A DNA stretch of 64,000 bases from positions 21,871-85,870 of the forward strand of contig NZ_VLKI01000021.1 in NCBI RefSeq assembly GCF_007830235.1, given 5' to 3'. Origin of the DNA: Cytobacillus oceanisediminis. GTDB taxonomy: Bacteria; Bacillota; Bacilli; Bacillales; Cytobacillaceae. The notes beneath the pieces are model-generated. The model had not been told where the DNA came from and ran no database searches. It was given only the letters and a program-made list of their open reading frames with translations. A program made the translations under genes and the position numbers. Of the stretch, positions 26,472 through 36,107 are shown piece by piece. How positions within the stretch are numbered: position 1 is the first letter of the stretch; each line of letters starts with the position of its first letter.

Positions 26472-27208
26472 TTCCGAATCGCTTTGGCAACGCCAGCTTC
26501 ATCATTTGAAGCAGTCACAGCATTTGCTGTTTCTTTGACAATTTCTTGAGCATTGCCCATCGCCACGCCCCAGCCTGACTCCTTAATCATTGCAATATCA
26601 TTTAAGCTGTCACCCATTGCCATGACATTTCCCATGGTAATGCCAAGAATTTCGGTAACCTGTTGGATCCCTTTTGCTTTATTGATGCCAAGTGCATTGA
26701 CTTCAATATTGGTTAAGCTTGAATTGGTAATTTCAAGATCACCCTTTGATTGGAGTTCTTTATGGATGATTTCCCTTACTTCATCATCAGTGATATCAAA
26801 TCCAAATTTCAGCCATTCATGGTCGTGGATATTTTCAGGCATTTCATTGGTCCAGACCTGGTCGCAGCTGGTAGCCCAGAAATGGGTTTTATGTGTTTGG
26901 GATAAATTCCACATCCATTCCATTACCTTAGAATTAACTGGAGTTCTCGAAATCAAATTCCCTTCCGGACCAAAAATTTCACTTCCATTGACCGTAATTA
27001 AATAGGAGTTTAATTCAAGCGAGTCCGCATGGTCACGGGCTGTAAGCCTGGAACGGCCGGTACTTAGAATAACCTCAATTCCTTTTTCCTTTGCTTCGCG
27101 AATTGCCTCGCGGTTTTCCTCTGGAATTTCGTCATTCGAATTCAACAAAGTTCCATCCATATCAAGAGCGATTAATTTTATCTCCGGAGCATTCATTTTT
27201 TCTGGCAT
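26459..27208 (-). CDS. Cof-type HAD phosphatase
   Basis: A 249-residue HAD-superfamily hydrolase of the Cof subclass (YhaX/YxeH-like). The four HAD motifs are visible: ALDMDGTLLNSN (residues about 13-24), LSTGR (about 47), a lysine in NKAKGIQQV, and GDSLNDIAMI (about 200). Such enzymes dephosphorylate sugar phosphates or cofactors. ATG 27208 has GGGAG six bases upstream. Confidence 0.92.
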   Translation of the reverse strand: MPEKMNAPEIKLIALDMDGTLLNSNDEIPEENREAIREAKEKGIEVILSTGRSRLTARDHADSLELNSYLITVNGSEIFGPEGNLISRTPVNSKVMEWMWNLSQTHKTHFWATSCDQVWTNEMPENIHDHEWLKFGFDITDDEVREIIHKELQSKGDLEITNSSLTNIEVNALGINKAKGIQQVTEILGITMGNVMAMGDSLNDIAMIKESGWGVAMGNAQEIVKETANAVTASNDEAGVAKAIRKWAL

Positions 27209-27253
27209 TATTAACTCCCTTTCCTAAACAATAAAGACATTATATAAAGAAAT

Positions 27254-28177
27254 ATGATTCCATTCAAAGGAAAGCCTTTAAAGTTGACTTTAAAGATTGG
27301 TCACAATGGAAGAAGCAGTACCCAACGGTGTTGTATTTATTGTTATTAATCTTACCTGCAACATGCTTTATTATAACCATACACTTTGGGCATTCTGGGG
27401 CATTACCGCTGAGTGGATCAATGGGTATGAATGGCAATTCTATTGCTGTTTTTGCAGGGAAAGCTGAAGTGGCAGGTACCCTTGATTTTCAAAAAGATAA
27501 TGTCTTTCTGCTGCCAGATCAAGCTTCTTTGGAGCAATTGCCGCTTATGGAAGGGAAGGATCCAAGAATTTCTTTTAGTGAGAAAGACCAGCAGATGCTA
27601 AAAAAGGTTTTCGGCATTGCTTCTGCTGTTGAAGTGGAAGAAGTTTCGCTTATTATTAATGAATATAGAGCATACAATACTTTAGATGATCAGGCAAAGA
27701 TTTTAGAGGCAGTAATACCAAAAGAGCCAGAAAGAACGTCCACTCCCTTTTCACCTGTTCTTGCAAGATGGCAAGGAACTTGTTCTTACAGGGCCATTGA
27801 ATCACGTATATAAAGAGTTTTCTATAAGGAAAGAAGATGAAATTTTAAGAGGTTTATCGCCGGCGGAAGTATTTCAGCTTTATTTATTTGCAGAGGAAGT
27901 AGAAGACTATTTTACCCAGTATGCCCTATTTAATCATGACCCTGAGGTTGAAAAAACCTTCAAAACCCTGAACGATTATCTGCATGCGATCAACGAATCC
28001 CCTTCTTTAGCGGAAGAACAGACCTTATTATATAAAGTGAAAAACGCATCATTGGAAGAGGTCATAATCAATGACTCATCTGCTTATATTTCGATCTTAA
28101 AAGAAGAAGGCCTTGGATTTGGTCTAAGCAAAAATAGTGATGGAATATGGAAAGTAAACTGGATGCCAACTCAATAA
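27254..28177 (+). pseudogene. Membrane-anchored hypothetical gene with two frameshifts
   Basis: Three frames join into one sensible protein of about 305 residues. It begins at ATG 27254 (MIPFKGKP), shifts frame near 27277 within CCTTTAAAG, continues as KVDFKDWSQWKKQYP plus the helix LYLLLLILPATCFII, and runs to about 27745. It shifts again at CCCTTTTC and continues as FHLFLQDGKELVLTGPLNHV to WKVNWMPTQ. Each shift lies in a short run of T. It may be a real pseudogene or two base-calling errors. The family is not recognised; a plus-strand terminator follows. Confidence 0.7.
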
Positions 28178-28182
28178 TCAGG

Positions 28183-28213
28183 AGCTTGTACCTTAATTGG
28201 TGCAAGCTTTTTC
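28183..28213 (+). terminator. Terminator after the broken gene
   Basis: AGCTTGTACC pairs with GGTGCAAGCT around TTAATT, followed by TTTTCT. Confidence 0.85.
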
Positions 28214-28215
28214 TA

Positions 28216-28506
28216 TCAGCTAAACAGCCTCCCAAAGAATATTATAATAGCCAATACTGCTGAAAGAAATAAAGTGATGACAATCGAAAAAAGAACATGG
28301 AAGCCTGACTGCCAATTTTGAACTTTTTTAAGAACGAATACACTGAGGAAAAAGACGCTTACTGTCAGAACGAGGAGTACTGAAAAAGGACGCTGTCCTA
28401 TTTTATCTAAGTAAATATCATATAAAGGCGAAAATCCGAGCAGTAAAAATAATCCCAAACAAATAAAAGAAAGGATAAATAAAAGATGGCTTAATTTTTC
28501 CGGCAT
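28216..28506 (-). CDS. Three-helix membrane protein of unknown function
   Basis: The 96-residue product is almost wholly hydrophobic with three predicted helices (LLFILSFICLGLFLLLGF, FSVLLVLTVSVFFLSVFVL, LFSIVITLFLSAVLAIIIFF). It is not recognised. ATG 28506 follows AAGGGGGA. Confidence 0.6.
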   Translation of the reverse strand: MPEKLSHLLFILSFICLGLFLLLGFSPLYDIYLDKIGQRPFSVLLVLTVSVFFLSVFVLKKVQNWQSGFHVLFSIVITLFLSAVLAIIIFFGRLFS

Positions 28507-28659
28507 AATTAGTCCCCCTTTCTTTTAATCTGACTTTAAAAGAATCCCTCTTGATAATATGTATGAATAAATCTTTCAGTATAAAACTTGTAATTCTTTG
28601 AATGTTTATATATGGTAAAACTATGTTTAGCTATTACCGAAATAAAAGAAGGTTTTTTA

Positions 28660-29727
28660 GTGAAGAAAAATTTGATTATCACCTTTTTAACAGCTTTTAT
28701 TGGAGCATTCATATTTTCCCTGCTGCATATTCCCGTCGCTTTTCTGCTTGGAGCAATGATTTCCGTCATGATCGGCAGCCGCATAAGCAGCATTCCCTTT
28801 TATTGGCCTGTAAAGCTGCGTGATGCGGGCATCATAATTGTTGGGTATAGTATTGGCCTTGCTTTCACAAAAGAAGCTGTGCTATTAATCCTGCAAAAGC
28901 TTCCATTTATCCTGCTCATTACCGTTTCCATGGTTCTCTTCAGTGCGTTATCTGCTCTCTTGATCGCTAAATTATCGGGCATCAATTATCCAACTGTTTT
29001 GATCGGAAGCATTCCCGGAGGGCTTTCGCAGATGATTTTGCTGGCTGAAGAGATAAAAGAAATTGATATAACGGTTGTAACGTTTATGCAGGTTGCGAGG
29101 TTGACGATGATTATTTTTATCGTGCCTTTCCTGATATTTGGGCCATGGTTTCATGCATCGCCTGGTACGGTTATGCAGGCAGCTGATCCTTTGTGGACTG
29201 ATTTATTTCCGAATATTTTGCTGTTTGTCTTTGTTTCTATTATTGGCATAATATTGAGTAAGCGCCTGCGCCTGCCTACCCCTTACTTATTGGGACCCAT
29301 TATGGGAACAGCGGCTCTTGTTATCTCAGGTATAAAGGGGCCGGAACTGCCGCCTGAGTTACTGGACCTTTCACAATTGCTAATAGGTGCCCATATCGGC
29401 CTGATGATGAAGCTTGAAAAACTTCCGCACAAAGCAAGAACCATTTCGCTGTCAGCTTTAAGCGGCCTCCTTCTCATAGGCGGTTCCCTTTTGTTCAGTA
29501 TGCTGATTATGGGGATTTTCCGCTTCTCCCCTGCCACCAGTTTTTTAAGTCTCGCACCAGGCGGAATGGACCAAATGGCGATTATCGCCCATGAAATTCA
29601 TGCCGATTTAGCAATCGTAACCGGTTACCAGCTTTTTCGATTGTTTTTTATCTTTTTTGCGGTTCCGCCCTTTTTAAAATGGATATTTTACAAGTTTAGG
29701 AATAAGAAGCAGAAAACTACTGTTTAA
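28660..29727 (+). CDS. AbrB-family permease (ammonia monooxygenase-like)
   Basis: The protein has two copies of the AbrB duplication family unit with about ten helices: ALLGAM-like FLLGAMISVMIGSR and GSIPGGLSQMILLAEE in the first half, LLGPIMGTAALV and LAPGGMDQMAIIAHE in the second. The paired PGG(L/M) motifs are the hallmark. The substrate is unknown; some relatives are called regulators of aidB or putative ammonia monooxygenase without proof. I start at GTG 28660 with GAAGG upstream; the longer frame to 28612 has no ribosome site. Confidence 0.86.
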   Translation: MKKNLIITFLTAFIGAFIFSLLHIPVAFLLGAMISVMIGSRISSIPFYWPVKLRDAGIIIVGYSIGLAFTKEAVLLILQKLPFILLITVSMVLFSALSALLIAKLSGINYPTVLIGSIPGGLSQMILLAEEIKEIDITVVTFMQVARLTMIIFIVPFLIFGPWFHASPGTVMQAADPLWTDLFPNILLFVFVSIIGIILSKRLRLPTPYLLGPIMGTAALVISGIKGPELPPELLDLSQLLIGAHIGLMMKLEKLPHKARTISLSALSGLLLIGGSLLFSMLIMGIFRFSPATSFLSLAPGGMDQMAIIAHEIHADLAIVTGYQLFRLFFIFFAVPPFLKWIFYKFRNKKQKTTV

Positions 29728-29728
29728 A

Positions 29729-29762
29729 AAGAGGGACTGCCTATATAAATGGCAGTCCCTTT
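29729..29762 (+). terminator. Terminator after the AbrB permease
   Basis: AGGGACTGCC pairs with GGCAGTCCCT, followed by TTCGC; there is an A-run on the other side. Confidence 0.82.
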
Positions 29763-29797
29763 CGCATTAAGAAAAAATTTTCAGTTTTGCTAGTATA

Positions 29798-30547
29798 CTA
29801 GTTTATCACAACTGCCTGTGAACCCATTAGCTCCCAAGCCTTAATAAAAGCCTCTTTAGGAACCTTTTTGTTTTTTGTACCATACGGATCATTTACATAA
29901 ATATAATTTTCATCATAGCCAGTGATCGCAACACTATGCATCTGAAACGTGATATCAACCGGTCCGTTTGGCGTGCTCCAGGTCTCAAATGAAGCCGCTG
30001 GCGATAGGCTCGCGGTTGTAATGATCCAAACAGGAGATCCGTCTGCCACCTTCTGTAGAAGCACGTTAAATGGCTTGCCAGTCAGGTTTTCCGCACGGTC
30101 AGGGAAATATTTCTTGGCGAGTTCAAATATTGGCCCTTGATACACACCTAATCCTGGTCCATCCTCCATGTTTCCGACAAAGCCCTGATTAGGGTCGCCA
30201 TACCTTCCGTTATTGTACCGAAGCGGTACCCGGTTAATTTCATTTGCCAAATCATTTTTTGTAACATCAATACCCTCATATTTCATAACCATGGCGAGAC
30301 TTGTCACTTCACACCCATTATATAAACGCGGACTATCCATTTGTTTGAACAAGGGTACATCAAGAAGAACAGATTGTTTCCATTCTTCTTTTCTGTGGGG
30401 CAGATGTTTTGCTTCAGCATGAGGAACTGCTGTATAGTATATCTCATTTTCTCTTGATTCTTCGCCCTTCCCCAGCTGAACACTTCCTAAAGTCAACGAC
30501 AAACCAATCCCTGCAGCGACAGATACAGCAATAATCCTATTACCCAA
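29798..30547 (-). CDS. Secreted C39-like peptidase (YvpB-like)
   Basis: A signal peptide (IIAVSVAAGIGLSLTLGSV) leads a papain-like C39_2 domain. The catalytic cysteine lies in YNGCEVTSLAMVMKYEG, the histidine in FQMHSVAITGYDE and the aspartate in YVNDPYG. It probably cleaves peptides or cell-wall proteins outside the cell. I choose TTG 30547 (GNRIIAV) with GGGAG eight bases upstream over the TTG at 30571. Confidence 0.86.
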   Translation of the reverse strand: MGNRIIAVSVAAGIGLSLTLGSVQLGKGEESRENEIYYTAVPHAEAKHLPHRKEEWKQSVLLDVPLFKQMDSPRLYNGCEVTSLAMVMKYEGIDVTKNDLANEINRVPLRYNNGRYGDPNQGFVGNMEDGPGLGVYQGPIFELAKKYFPDRAENLTGKPFNVLLQKVADGSPVWIITTASLSPAASFETWSTPNGPVDITFQMHSVAITGYDENYIYVNDPYGTKNKKVPKEAFIKAWELMGSQAVVIN

Positions 30548-30855
30548 TTTACTTACTCCCTTTTCCAACAATGCTGTTTGATTTTAGTGCTTTACTAGTT
30601 TACTAAACTACAAGAAACATTGTGCCATACTCTGGAAATTATGACAATTTAGCTGACTCTTTTTCAAAATCTTCATTATTTTTGTCAGAAATGCGCTATT
30701 TTGCTTTTATCTGATGAATAACGTCTTCTTTTGAGAGCTTTTGTCATGTGGCAGGAAAAAAGGGGATCCCGTGCTGAATACGTTTACAAGCTACTTTTCG
30801 GAACAACCTTCCGAAGCATTCAGAATAAAACTAATAGATGAAAGGGCTGAGTTAA

Positions 30856-31791
30856 ATGGATACGCAATACATGAAAGCATACACAATTAAAGAGGTTTCG
30901 AAATTGCTGAATGTTCCGCCTGGGACTTTAAGACAATGGGAAAAGGATTTAAATGGCATTCTTTTAATACCAAGGTCAAAACAAGGTGCCAGGTTTTATA
31001 CAGAGCATGAAATAGCCTTGCTTGAAAAAGTGAAGCAAATGCGTGATAAAAATTTGAGCAAGGAAATGATTCGCGATTTAATGCAGAAACATATGGACCT
31101 AACTTCGGAAGCTGGTTCTGAAACATCCGAAACCTTTTTGGCGCCAGTACAGCAGGAAACCGGATTACATACTGATAAGCATTCAGCCATGGATGCAGAG
31201 CAGTTCATGGCTTTGATGGAAAACTTTAAAGATAGTTTGATCACCGATTTTAGAAATGAAATCCGCAACGGCATCCGAAAGGAAGTTTTAGAAGAAGTGA
31301 AAAAAGAGATTTCCAAAGGATCATTGCATACCGTTAAAAGCCTTTCAGACTCTATTTATAAGTCGGGAGAAAAAACAAAGGCAGAAATTGAAGACCTTTC
31401 CACCCGGGTCCAGCAGGCTTCGGAAGATACTTCCGAAGTGGTCGGAACCCTTTCCAAGAGGGTTGCGAAGAGTTCAAAACGCACTTCCGACCAAATCCAT
31501 CAATTAACAAACAAGCTGGCTGAATCCTCGGAGGCTTCTTCCGAAGAATTCAAAACCATGATCCATTACATCTCCTCTTCTGCCGAGGTAACCAGCACCG
31601 AAATCAGCTCGCTGATCGAAACCTTGAACACAGACAGGGAAATCTACATCGAAACCATCAACAAAGAACGCGAACAATACTGGCATGAAGTCAAACAAAG
31701 AGAAGAAGTCTTCCAGGATATGATCGTCTCCTTCCGAAACGCTGCTGCGGCACAGGAACAGACGAAAAAATGGTGGGAGTTTTGGAAGTAA
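30856..31791 (+). CDS. MerR-type HTH protein with long coiled coil
   Basis: Residues about 7-75 form a MerR-like winged helix (YTIKEVSKLLNVPPGTLRQW), followed by a low-complexity Ser/Glu region and a long heptad region (about 110-290). The C-terminus is TKKWWEFWK, a short aromatic tail shared with DUF3967 proteins. The design recalls RacA (HTH plus coiled coil, chromosome anchoring during sporulation), but it is longer; a role in DNA anchoring is inference. No effector-binding domain of a classical MerR regulator is present. Confidence 0.75.
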   Translation: MDTQYMKAYTIKEVSKLLNVPPGTLRQWEKDLNGILLIPRSKQGARFYTEHEIALLEKVKQMRDKNLSKEMIRDLMQKHMDLTSEAGSETSETFLAPVQQETGLHTDKHSAMDAEQFMALMENFKDSLITDFRNEIRNGIRKEVLEEVKKEISKGSLHTVKSLSDSIYKSGEKTKAEIEDLSTRVQQASEDTSEVVGTLSKRVAKSSKRTSDQIHQLTNKLAESSEASSEEFKTMIHYISSSAEVTSTEISSLIETLNTDREIYIETINKEREQYWHEVKQREEVFQDMIVSFRNAAAAQEQTKKWWEFWK

Positions 31792-31908
31792 GGAAAGCGG
31801 TATTGTAAATGAGAAATGAAGAGATTAAGGTGTGAGGAAATTTAGGAGCAGTACTTCATTGGGTTTTTGAAAAGAGTTTTCAGCTAAAAAAGTATCTGTG
31901 TTCCAGGG

Positions 31909-32066
31909 AATAAGGTCGCCATGAAGCTGTTATGAAGGCGTTATGGGGGCAAGCGCAGCAAATAAGGTAGCCATGGAGCTCTTACGAAGACGATATTGAG
32001 GCAAGCGCCGTGAATAAGGTCACCATGGAGCTCCTATGAAGATGAAATTGATATAAGCTCAGAGGG
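31909..32066. repeat. Tandem 52-bp repeat, three copies
   Basis: Units start at 31909, 31961 and 32013 and share AATAAGGT(C/A), CCATG(G/A)AGCT, TATGAAG/TACGAAG and GGCAAGCGC. A partial fourth unit follows (AATTGTCGCCATAGAAC). No start codon and open frame run through the copies in a convincing way. The rest of 31792-32161 shows no gene. Confidence 0.8.
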
Positions 32067-32125
32067 AATTGTCGCCATAGAACTTAAGCCTCTCCGTCTC
32101 CCCTTCCCTCTTTCACTAAATCTAT

Positions 32126-32155
32126 AAAACCAGGAGAGATTGTCCTGGTTTTTAC
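32126..32155. terminator. Bidirectional terminator
   Basis: AAAACCAGGA pairs with TCCTGGTTTT around GAGATTG, with more T on the plus side. It follows the repeat region and the end of the DUF3231 remnant. Confidence 0.8.
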
Positions 32156-32161
32156 GTGTTT

Positions 32162-33172
32162 TTAATTTTGCTTGTCCGCAAGGTCGTCTCTGTTTGGTGA
32201 TCCGGGCGGCTGCTCCAGCCATTTGTTTTTGATCATGATGTCTGCCCCGTCTTTGGCAAATTGGGTAATTTCGAGCGACAGTCTTTCATAGTTCATAATC
32301 AGGTCGCTTCTTTGGCTTGCTGATGCTGCAGTGGCGTAATTCCCCGTTCCGAGTGTACTGAGAAAAGCCATTATCTGCATCATCAATCGCTCAGAAAAAG
32401 GTGATTCGGTGCTGGAGCTAACGGCATATCGGGCGCATTTGGGGCTTGAATATCGTTATCCTGTAAAGTTGCACTCAGTATCTTCACATGCTTTTTGGAA
32501 ATTTCCTTCCCGCGTTCCATATAATTAATGATTTCCTTTGATCTAGCTACTGTCCAAAGCTTAGAGATAACAGCGTTCCCACCATATTGGTTTCAACATT
32601 AAACGATAGATGCGCTATTTCAATGGCATTTAAAGGCCGAGGCTTTTTTAAAGGAATCAAACCGCTTAAATAGCTTTTATTATCAATCATATCTGTTTCT
32701 GTCGGAGGCTCCATAAAAGGCCATCTCAAATAGAGCCCTTTTTCAAGAGAAATATCTGTTGCTTTCTCAAATAATTCTATTGTTTGATTGATGCATTTAA
32801 TAAAATATCCTCTTATATCTTAGCGCGCACACATGGAAAGTGTACCCCCATAAGCTACTATCCTGATTTTGCCATTTGCAGAATAAACTCCAGCATAAAA
32901 GCGTCCGTATAGAGTTTAGGTGCTTTCAAATTAGCATCCTTACTGGTGAAACCAACCGGTACAGGGAAATCCTCTTTTTGAAATAAGTCCATGAGAAACT
33001 TGAGATGCTCTTCAGATAAATGGCGTGCGAACTCAATAATCGGTCTAATTTCAGAGTCCTCTGAAGTGGCTAGAAAGTAACTAAGCAATTGCAAAGACAT
33101 ACTGTCGTTTTGATACCCCGTCCAAAGAACTCCTATCTCACCTGATGTCATTTTCACATGGTTTTCTGGCAT
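32162..33172 (-). pseudogene. DUF3231 protein gene, degraded
   Basis: DUF3231 proteins are CotF-like helical proteins often linked with spores. An N-terminal piece (32858-33172, GEIGVLWTGYQNDSMS to LEFILQMAKSG) ends at a stop. Past it the reading resumes as LSMCAR, a TAA codon (about 32818), then DIRGYFIKCINQTIELFEKA, then NAIEIAHLSFNVETN, another shift near 32550, EIINYMERGKEISKKHVK, and a last shift near 32390 to the C-terminal piece GTGNYATAASASQRSDLIMN (32162-32386). At least three frameshifts and one nonsense codon make it clearly dead. Confidence 0.85.
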
Positions 33173-33276
33173 TAAAGTTCCCCCTAAAAATAATTATTTA
33201 TTATGATTTCCATTTTAGGGAAATATTATGTAATTTGCTTTCATAATAAAAGCAGCCCCGGCAAGGAGCTGCCTAC

Positions 33277-34101
33277 TTAATCTGCAAGTGAACCTGGTTT
33301 AATATTCTTCCCATAGAATATTTCGTCCATTTCTGTGGTAAGCCGTTCTGTAATTTCCTCGGCTTCTTCCGGGGCAAGTTTATCTTTGGTGTAGCCAAAT
33401 AAATAATTATCTAAATCAAAGTCACGGATTTTACATTTCGTATGGAAGGTGTGTGCCTGATAAATATTCACATCAATCATATCGAATTCTTCTTTGGCAT
33501 CATCAGGTATATAGTTTTGTATGGAATTAATATCATGGTCAATGTAAAGCTTTTTTCCATCTTTATCTCTTGTAAATCCTCGAACGCGATAATCGATGGT
33601 CATTATGTCTGTGTCAAATGAGTGGATTAGATAATTAAGAGCCTTCAGCGGGGAAATTTCTCCGCATGTTGACACATCGATATCTGCCCTGAAAGTGCTG
33701 ATTCCTTCATCCGGGTGGTACTCCGGATATGTATGCACAGTAATATGGCTTTTATCAAGCTGCATGACAACGTTGTCCGGCAGAGGACCCGGTGATTCAT
33801 CGTAGGATTCATCCGGCACCTCGACTACAGGCCCTTCTGACACGAGCACCGTTACACTTGCACCCTGGGGGACATAGTCCTGCTGCGCTACATTTAATAC
33901 ATGTGCACCTATTATATCTGAAACGTTGCTTAATATTTTCGTCAATCTTTCCGCACTATATTCTTCATCGATGTATTCGATGTATGCTTCACGCTCTTCC
34001 CTCGTTTTTGTATAACAAATATCATACATATTAAAGCTTAATGATTTGGTCAAATTATTAAAGCCATGAAGCTCAATTCTTTGTTCCGGTGTTAGTTTCA
34101 A
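33277..34101 (-). CDS. speD: S-adenosylmethionine decarboxylase, large bacterial type
   Basis: SpeD makes decarboxylated SAM for spermidine synthesis. The 274-residue product follows the E. coli-type (long) family rather than the short SpeH of B. subtilis. Self-cleavage should occur at K117-S118 in [16 protein letters not shown], creating the pyruvoyl group, and the conserved cysteine lies in [20 protein letters not shown] 34101 follows AAGGGGGAAG. No spermidine synthase gene is adjacent. Confidence 0.93.
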   Translation of the reverse strand: MKLTPEQRIELHGFNNLTKSLSFNMYDICYTKTREEREAYIEYIDEEYSAERLTKILSNVSDIIGAHVLNVAQQDYVPQGASVTVLVSEGPVVEVPDESYDESPGPLPDNVVMQLDKSHITVHTYPEYHPDEGISTFRADIDVSTCGEISPLKALNYLIHSFDTDIMTIDYRVRGFTRDKDGKKLYIDHDINSIQNYIPDDAKEEFDMIDVNIYQAHTFHTKCKIRDFDLDNYLFGYTKDKLAPEEAEEITERLTTEMDEIFYGKNIKPGSLAD

Positions 34102-34269
34102 TTGTCTTCCCCCTTTGTTTCTTCTCAGTCTCTTCGTTTTTATATTATGTTACCCAATCTTTTCTTTTAAAAACGGGATTTGTCGAATTCTAGGTATTAA
34201 ATTCGGTTAATACTCTTTATTATTAGGGTAGTAAAAAAAGGAAAGTACACATCTTTTGCTTAGGGGGAA

Positions 34270-34295
34270 TTTTAAAACTTATAATGATTGGGTAT
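34270..34295 (+). promoter_or_regulatory. Likely sigma-B promoter
   Basis: TTTTAA (34270-34275), a 14-bp spacer and GGGTAT (34290-34295) match the sigma-B consensus (GTTTAA, 12-15 bp, GGGTAT) at 11 of 12 positions. It lies 50 bp ahead of the CAP-domain gene. A TATAAT inside the spacer could act with sigma-A instead. Confidence 0.6.
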
Positions 34296-34344
34296 ACCTT
34301 TTGATAGATAAGATACATGGTACACCTGGAAGGATGGTGACGAA

Positions 34345-35487
34345 TTGAGGAAATTCTTTTTTATTTTTATCCTGTTATTTCTAGGGTTCGCTTTTTCACA
34401 GCCTGAAGAGAAAATGGCTGATGATTCAAAAACCAATCATGTCATTAATAACCTAAAGACAGAGATTCAGATCTTTAAGGATGACCCTGAAGTCTCTGCG
34501 GCGTTAAATGAATTTATTAATGAAGTAACGATTTGGGCAAATGAGCTTACTCAAAAAATAGAGCAATTTACAGGTGAATCAAGTAAAACTCCGGAGGCAG
34601 AAGCTGAAAAGCCAGTTTTAAAAACCCCTGATAAACAGATTTTCTCCATTCATAATATTGAAATGGGAGATGACAAAACGGAAGTTGAAAGTCAGCTTGG
34701 ATCACCCAAACGTTCTTCACTAAATGAATATGGAACTGAATGGCACGCTTACCATGAAAACTATCAAAATTTTGTCATGGTTGCTTATGATAAAGAAAAT
34801 AAAGTCGCAGGCCTTTACACAAATCAGGACCTTATATCCTCAACGAAAGAAATGACTTATGGAACTCCTAAAACGGCGGTTCTCGAACAGCTTGGAAAGC
34901 CAATGGACAAAATGAGGAAAGGTTTTGTTCTTTATCAGCTTGAACAAGACAGGGACTATGAATTATTTAATATCGATGGAAATTATGTAACGGTTTTCTA
35001 CGATAAACACAGGGACAACACTGTAACTTCGATACAAATCATCGATGAAACCCTCGAACAGCAGAAAAAATCTTTTTATAAAGAGCCAAGTTTTGCTCTT
35101 AAAGAAGGATTTGAATATCAGCTGTTTGATCTAACAAATGCAGACAGGGTCAATCATGGTGTTTCTGTTCTAACCTGGGATGAGCATGTAAGAGAAACAG
35201 CCCGTAAACATAGCCTTGATATGGCTGAAAATAATTATTTTGATCATACCAATTTGGAAGGCCTTTCTCCTTTTGACCGTATGCAAGCAGATGAGGTTTC
35301 CTTCATGGTTGCCGGAGAAAACCTTGCATCCGGGCAATTTAGCAGCATTTTTGCCCATGAAGGATTAATGAATTCGATGGGTCACCGCAAAAATATACTA
35401 CGCCCTGATTACGAATACCTAGGTGTAGGTGTTGCCTTTAATTCACAATCGCAGCCATACTATACGGAAAACTTCTATGCAAATTAA
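34345..35487 (+). CDS. Secreted CAP-domain protein (YlbC-like)
   Basis: The 380-residue product has a signal peptide (FFFIFILLFLGFAFS), a helical linker, a CAP-associated N-terminal domain (about 100-240, with IEMGDDKTEVESQLGSPKRS) and a C-terminal CAP/SCP domain (about 250-380) with DLTNADRVNHGVSVLTWD, HSLDMAENNYFDHTN, AGENLASGQ and HRKNILRPDYEYLGVG. The CAP histidines and glutamates are present. Its role is unknown, as for YlbC. The TTG start at 34345 has GGATGGTG upstream. A sigma-B-like promoter suggests stress induction. Confidence 0.86.
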   Translation: MRKFFFIFILLFLGFAFSQPEEKMADDSKTNHVINNLKTEIQIFKDDPEVSAALNEFINEVTIWANELTQKIEQFTGESSKTPEAEAEKPVLKTPDKQIFSIHNIEMGDDKTEVESQLGSPKRSSLNEYGTEWHAYHENYQNFVMVAYDKENKVAGLYTNQDLISSTKEMTYGTPKTAVLEQLGKPMDKMRKGFVLYQLEQDRDYELFNIDGNYVTVFYDKHRDNTVTSIQIIDETLEQQKKSFYKEPSFALKEGFEYQLFDLTNADRVNHGVSVLTWDEHVRETARKHSLDMAENNYFDHTNLEGLSPFDRMQADEVSFMVAGENLASGQFSSIFAHEGLMNSMGHRKNILRPDYEYLGVGVAFNSQSQPYYTENFYAN

Positions 35488-35493
35488 AAGTTA

Positions 35494-35526
35494 GAGCTCC
35501 TGCAACTTTTTCGCAGGAGCTTTTTG
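35494..35526 (+). terminator. Terminator of the CAP-domain gene
   Basis: AGCTCCTGC pairs with GCAGGAGCT, followed by TTTTGTTTTTT. Confidence 0.88.
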
Positions 35527-35636
35527 TTTTTTAAATTCATTCTAGTAACACACCAGTAATCTGTCTCTGAACATTTCCCTTTTTGATGCATAACATATAT
35601 CAGCCTATAACAAATCTTTGAGACGGCGGTGAGATA

Positions 35637-36065
35637 ATGGCAGTTGTTAGTGCGCGGGAAGCAGACATTGATTTATTGGCACGCTTGTTAAGGGCTGAAG
35701 CAGAAGGTGAAGGGCAACAGGGTATGCTGATGGTCGGAAATGTAGGGATCAACCGTATTAGATCCAATTGTTCAGATTTTAAAGGCCTGCGGACGATTCC
35801 TCAGATGATCTATCAGCCTCATGCATTTGAAGCTGTACAAAAAGGGTATTTTTATCAGAGGTCAAGAGAAGTTGAGAAGCGCCTTGCACGGCGTTCTGTA
35901 AAAGGAGAAAGACTATGGCCGTCTAAGTTCGCCTTATGGTATTTCCGTCCCCCTGGTGATTGTCCGCCAACCTGGTATGATCAGCCATTGGTCGGCAGGT
36001 ATAAACTTCATTGTTTTTATGAGCCTACTGGAGCAGAATGTGAAAATATTTATAACACCTTTTAA
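35637..36065 (+). CDS. cwlJ: Spore cortex-lytic hydrolase CwlJ
   Basis: CwlJ is a coat-located enzyme that degrades cortex peptidoglycan during germination triggered by Ca-dipicolinate. The 142-residue product equals the B. subtilis length and shows the Hydrolase_2 fold: the catalytic glutamate in RLLRAEAEGEGQQGM (about E21), VGNVGINRIRSNC, and the C-terminal FRPPGDCPPTW and GRYKLHCFYEPT. It has no signal peptide, as expected of a mother-cell-made coat protein. No gerQ gene follows. Confidence 0.92.
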   Translation: MAVVSAREADIDLLARLLRAEAEGEGQQGMLMVGNVGINRIRSNCSDFKGLRTIPQMIYQPHAFEAVQKGYFYQRSREVEKRLARRSVKGERLWPSKFALWYFRPPGDCPPTWYDQPLVGRYKLHCFYEPTGAECENIYNTF

Positions 36066-36068
36066 AAA

Positions 36069-36103
36069 ACCCCCTGCCATTATTGAAATGGCGGGGATTT
36101 TTC
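36069..36103. terminator. Bidirectional terminator after cwlJ
   Basis: CCCCCTGCCAT pairs with ATGGCGGGGA, followed by TTTTTC. Confidence 0.85.
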
Positions 36104-36107
36104 TTCT

